A stretch of 5,968 nt of DNA, taken from positions 1-5,968 of the forward strand of contig CAYJBP010000124.1 of the NCBI GenBank assembly GCA_964368605.1, read 5' to 3'. The notes under the pieces were generated by a model, which made no database searches, was not told the DNA's origin, and was given only the letters and a program-made list of their open reading frames with translations. Below, in pieces: positions 5,776 to 5,968 of the stretch (position 1 is the first letter of the stretch; every line of letters starts with the position of its first letter). The position numbers and the translations under genes were made by a program. The DNA is from CAYJBP01 sp964368605 (GTDB lineage: Bacteria; Bacillota; Dehalobacteriia; UBA4068).

Positions 5776-5848
5776 AAGAAAGCAAAGCAAAGGAGTAAGA
5801 AAGCAAAGCTAAATCTAAAGAAAGCAAAACAAAGGAGTAAGAAAAGCT
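5776..5848. repeat. Tandem repeat with 21-bp period in the right flank
   Basis: About three and a half units start at 5776, 5797, 5818 and 5839. Each begins AAGAAAGCAAARC or a close variant; units one and three end AAAGGAGT, while unit two ends TAAATCTA. The period equals seven codons, but no start, ribosome site or open frame of useful length supports translation. Its position mirrors the GCTTGCTTTCTTTA repeats at 432-471. Confidence 0.75.
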
Positions 5849-5913
5849 AATTAATATAAGAAGTAAAAAAACTTATCATAAAGCAAGGTAGCAGAAAAAA
5901 GAGGCTAGCCAAA

Positions 5914-5968
5914 TTGTACCGACCCCCAAAAGTTAGACCTAAAAAACTAACTTTTGGGGGTCGGTATT
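5914..5968. mobile_element. IS3-family-like terminal sequence forming a 20-bp hairpin
   Basis: TACCGACCCCCAAAAGTTAG (5917-5936) is perfectly complementary to 5947-5966, with a 10-nt loop. Preceded by TTG, the left arm reads TGTACCGACCCCCAAAAGTTAGACC in two pieces, resembling the terminal inverted repeats of IS3-family, IS150-type elements as I recall them. The element body would lie to the right, outside the window, or the hairpin could itself be a tiny internally deleted derivative. No transposase sequence is visible here. Confidence 0.45.

Noticed and set aside
5776..5848. Short peptide encoded by the 21-bp repeats (seven codons per unit)
   Set aside because: There is no start codon with a ribosome site. 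The AGGAGT sequences that resemble one are part of the repeat itself, and unit two breaks the pattern.

Overview
This AT-rich window has a strongly biased codon set and consists of a two-gene operon, entirely on the minus strand, set between long repeat-filled intergenic regions. Both genes encode single-pass membrane Ser/Thr protein kinases. Each starts with a four-cysteine zinc-ribbon-like motif, a layout I associate with Clostridia and related Bacillota. A low-GC Clostridia-type genome is the most likely source, but this rests on protein architecture, strong Shine-Dalgarno sites and base composition, not on a marker gene.

Layout, in order of transcription (right to left). The operon is led by a promoter region (about 5409-5506). 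It has a good -10 box, no clear -35, and two near-identical 15-bp direct repeats with a 21-bp period directly upstream of the -35 position. The first gene (3084-5402) is a kinase whose extracellular part looks like an ABC-type family 1 solute-binding protein. The second gene (712-3072) follows after 11 nt, and its Shine-Dalgarno sequence overlaps the stop codon of the first. It is a paralogous kinase whose extracellular part starts with one clear and one degenerate PASTA-like repeat, followed by about 245 residues I do not recognise. A hairpin with a T-rich tail at 660-701 ends the operon.

Flanks. The operon is bracketed by a long, segmented inverted repeat: 478-716 on the left and 5537-5768 on the right. 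Its two best blocks are 505-567 against 5679-5741 (62 of 63 bases match) and 630-716 against 5537-5616 (differing mainly by one 8-nt repeat unit). The segment between the blocks keeps the same length on both sides although its sequence has diverged. Outside the inverted repeat the left flank (1-470) is packed with hairpins and short repeats, including a 17- to 20-bp terminator-like hairpin at 368-411. The right flank holds a 21-bp-period tandem repeat, and at its very end a 20-bp perfect hairpin that looks like the end of an IS3-family (IS150-type) insertion sequence. I see no credible gene in either flank.

Working model (inference). The two kinases form a paired sensory unit. One may read a small ligand through its solute-binding-like domain, the other cell-wall or other extracellular material through PASTA-like repeats, and both would signal to cytoplasmic targets through closely similar kinase domains. 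No phosphatase, FHA protein or other substrate gene is in the window. The inverted repeats could allow inversion or exchange of the cassette, or may simply be copies of a dispersed intergenic element.
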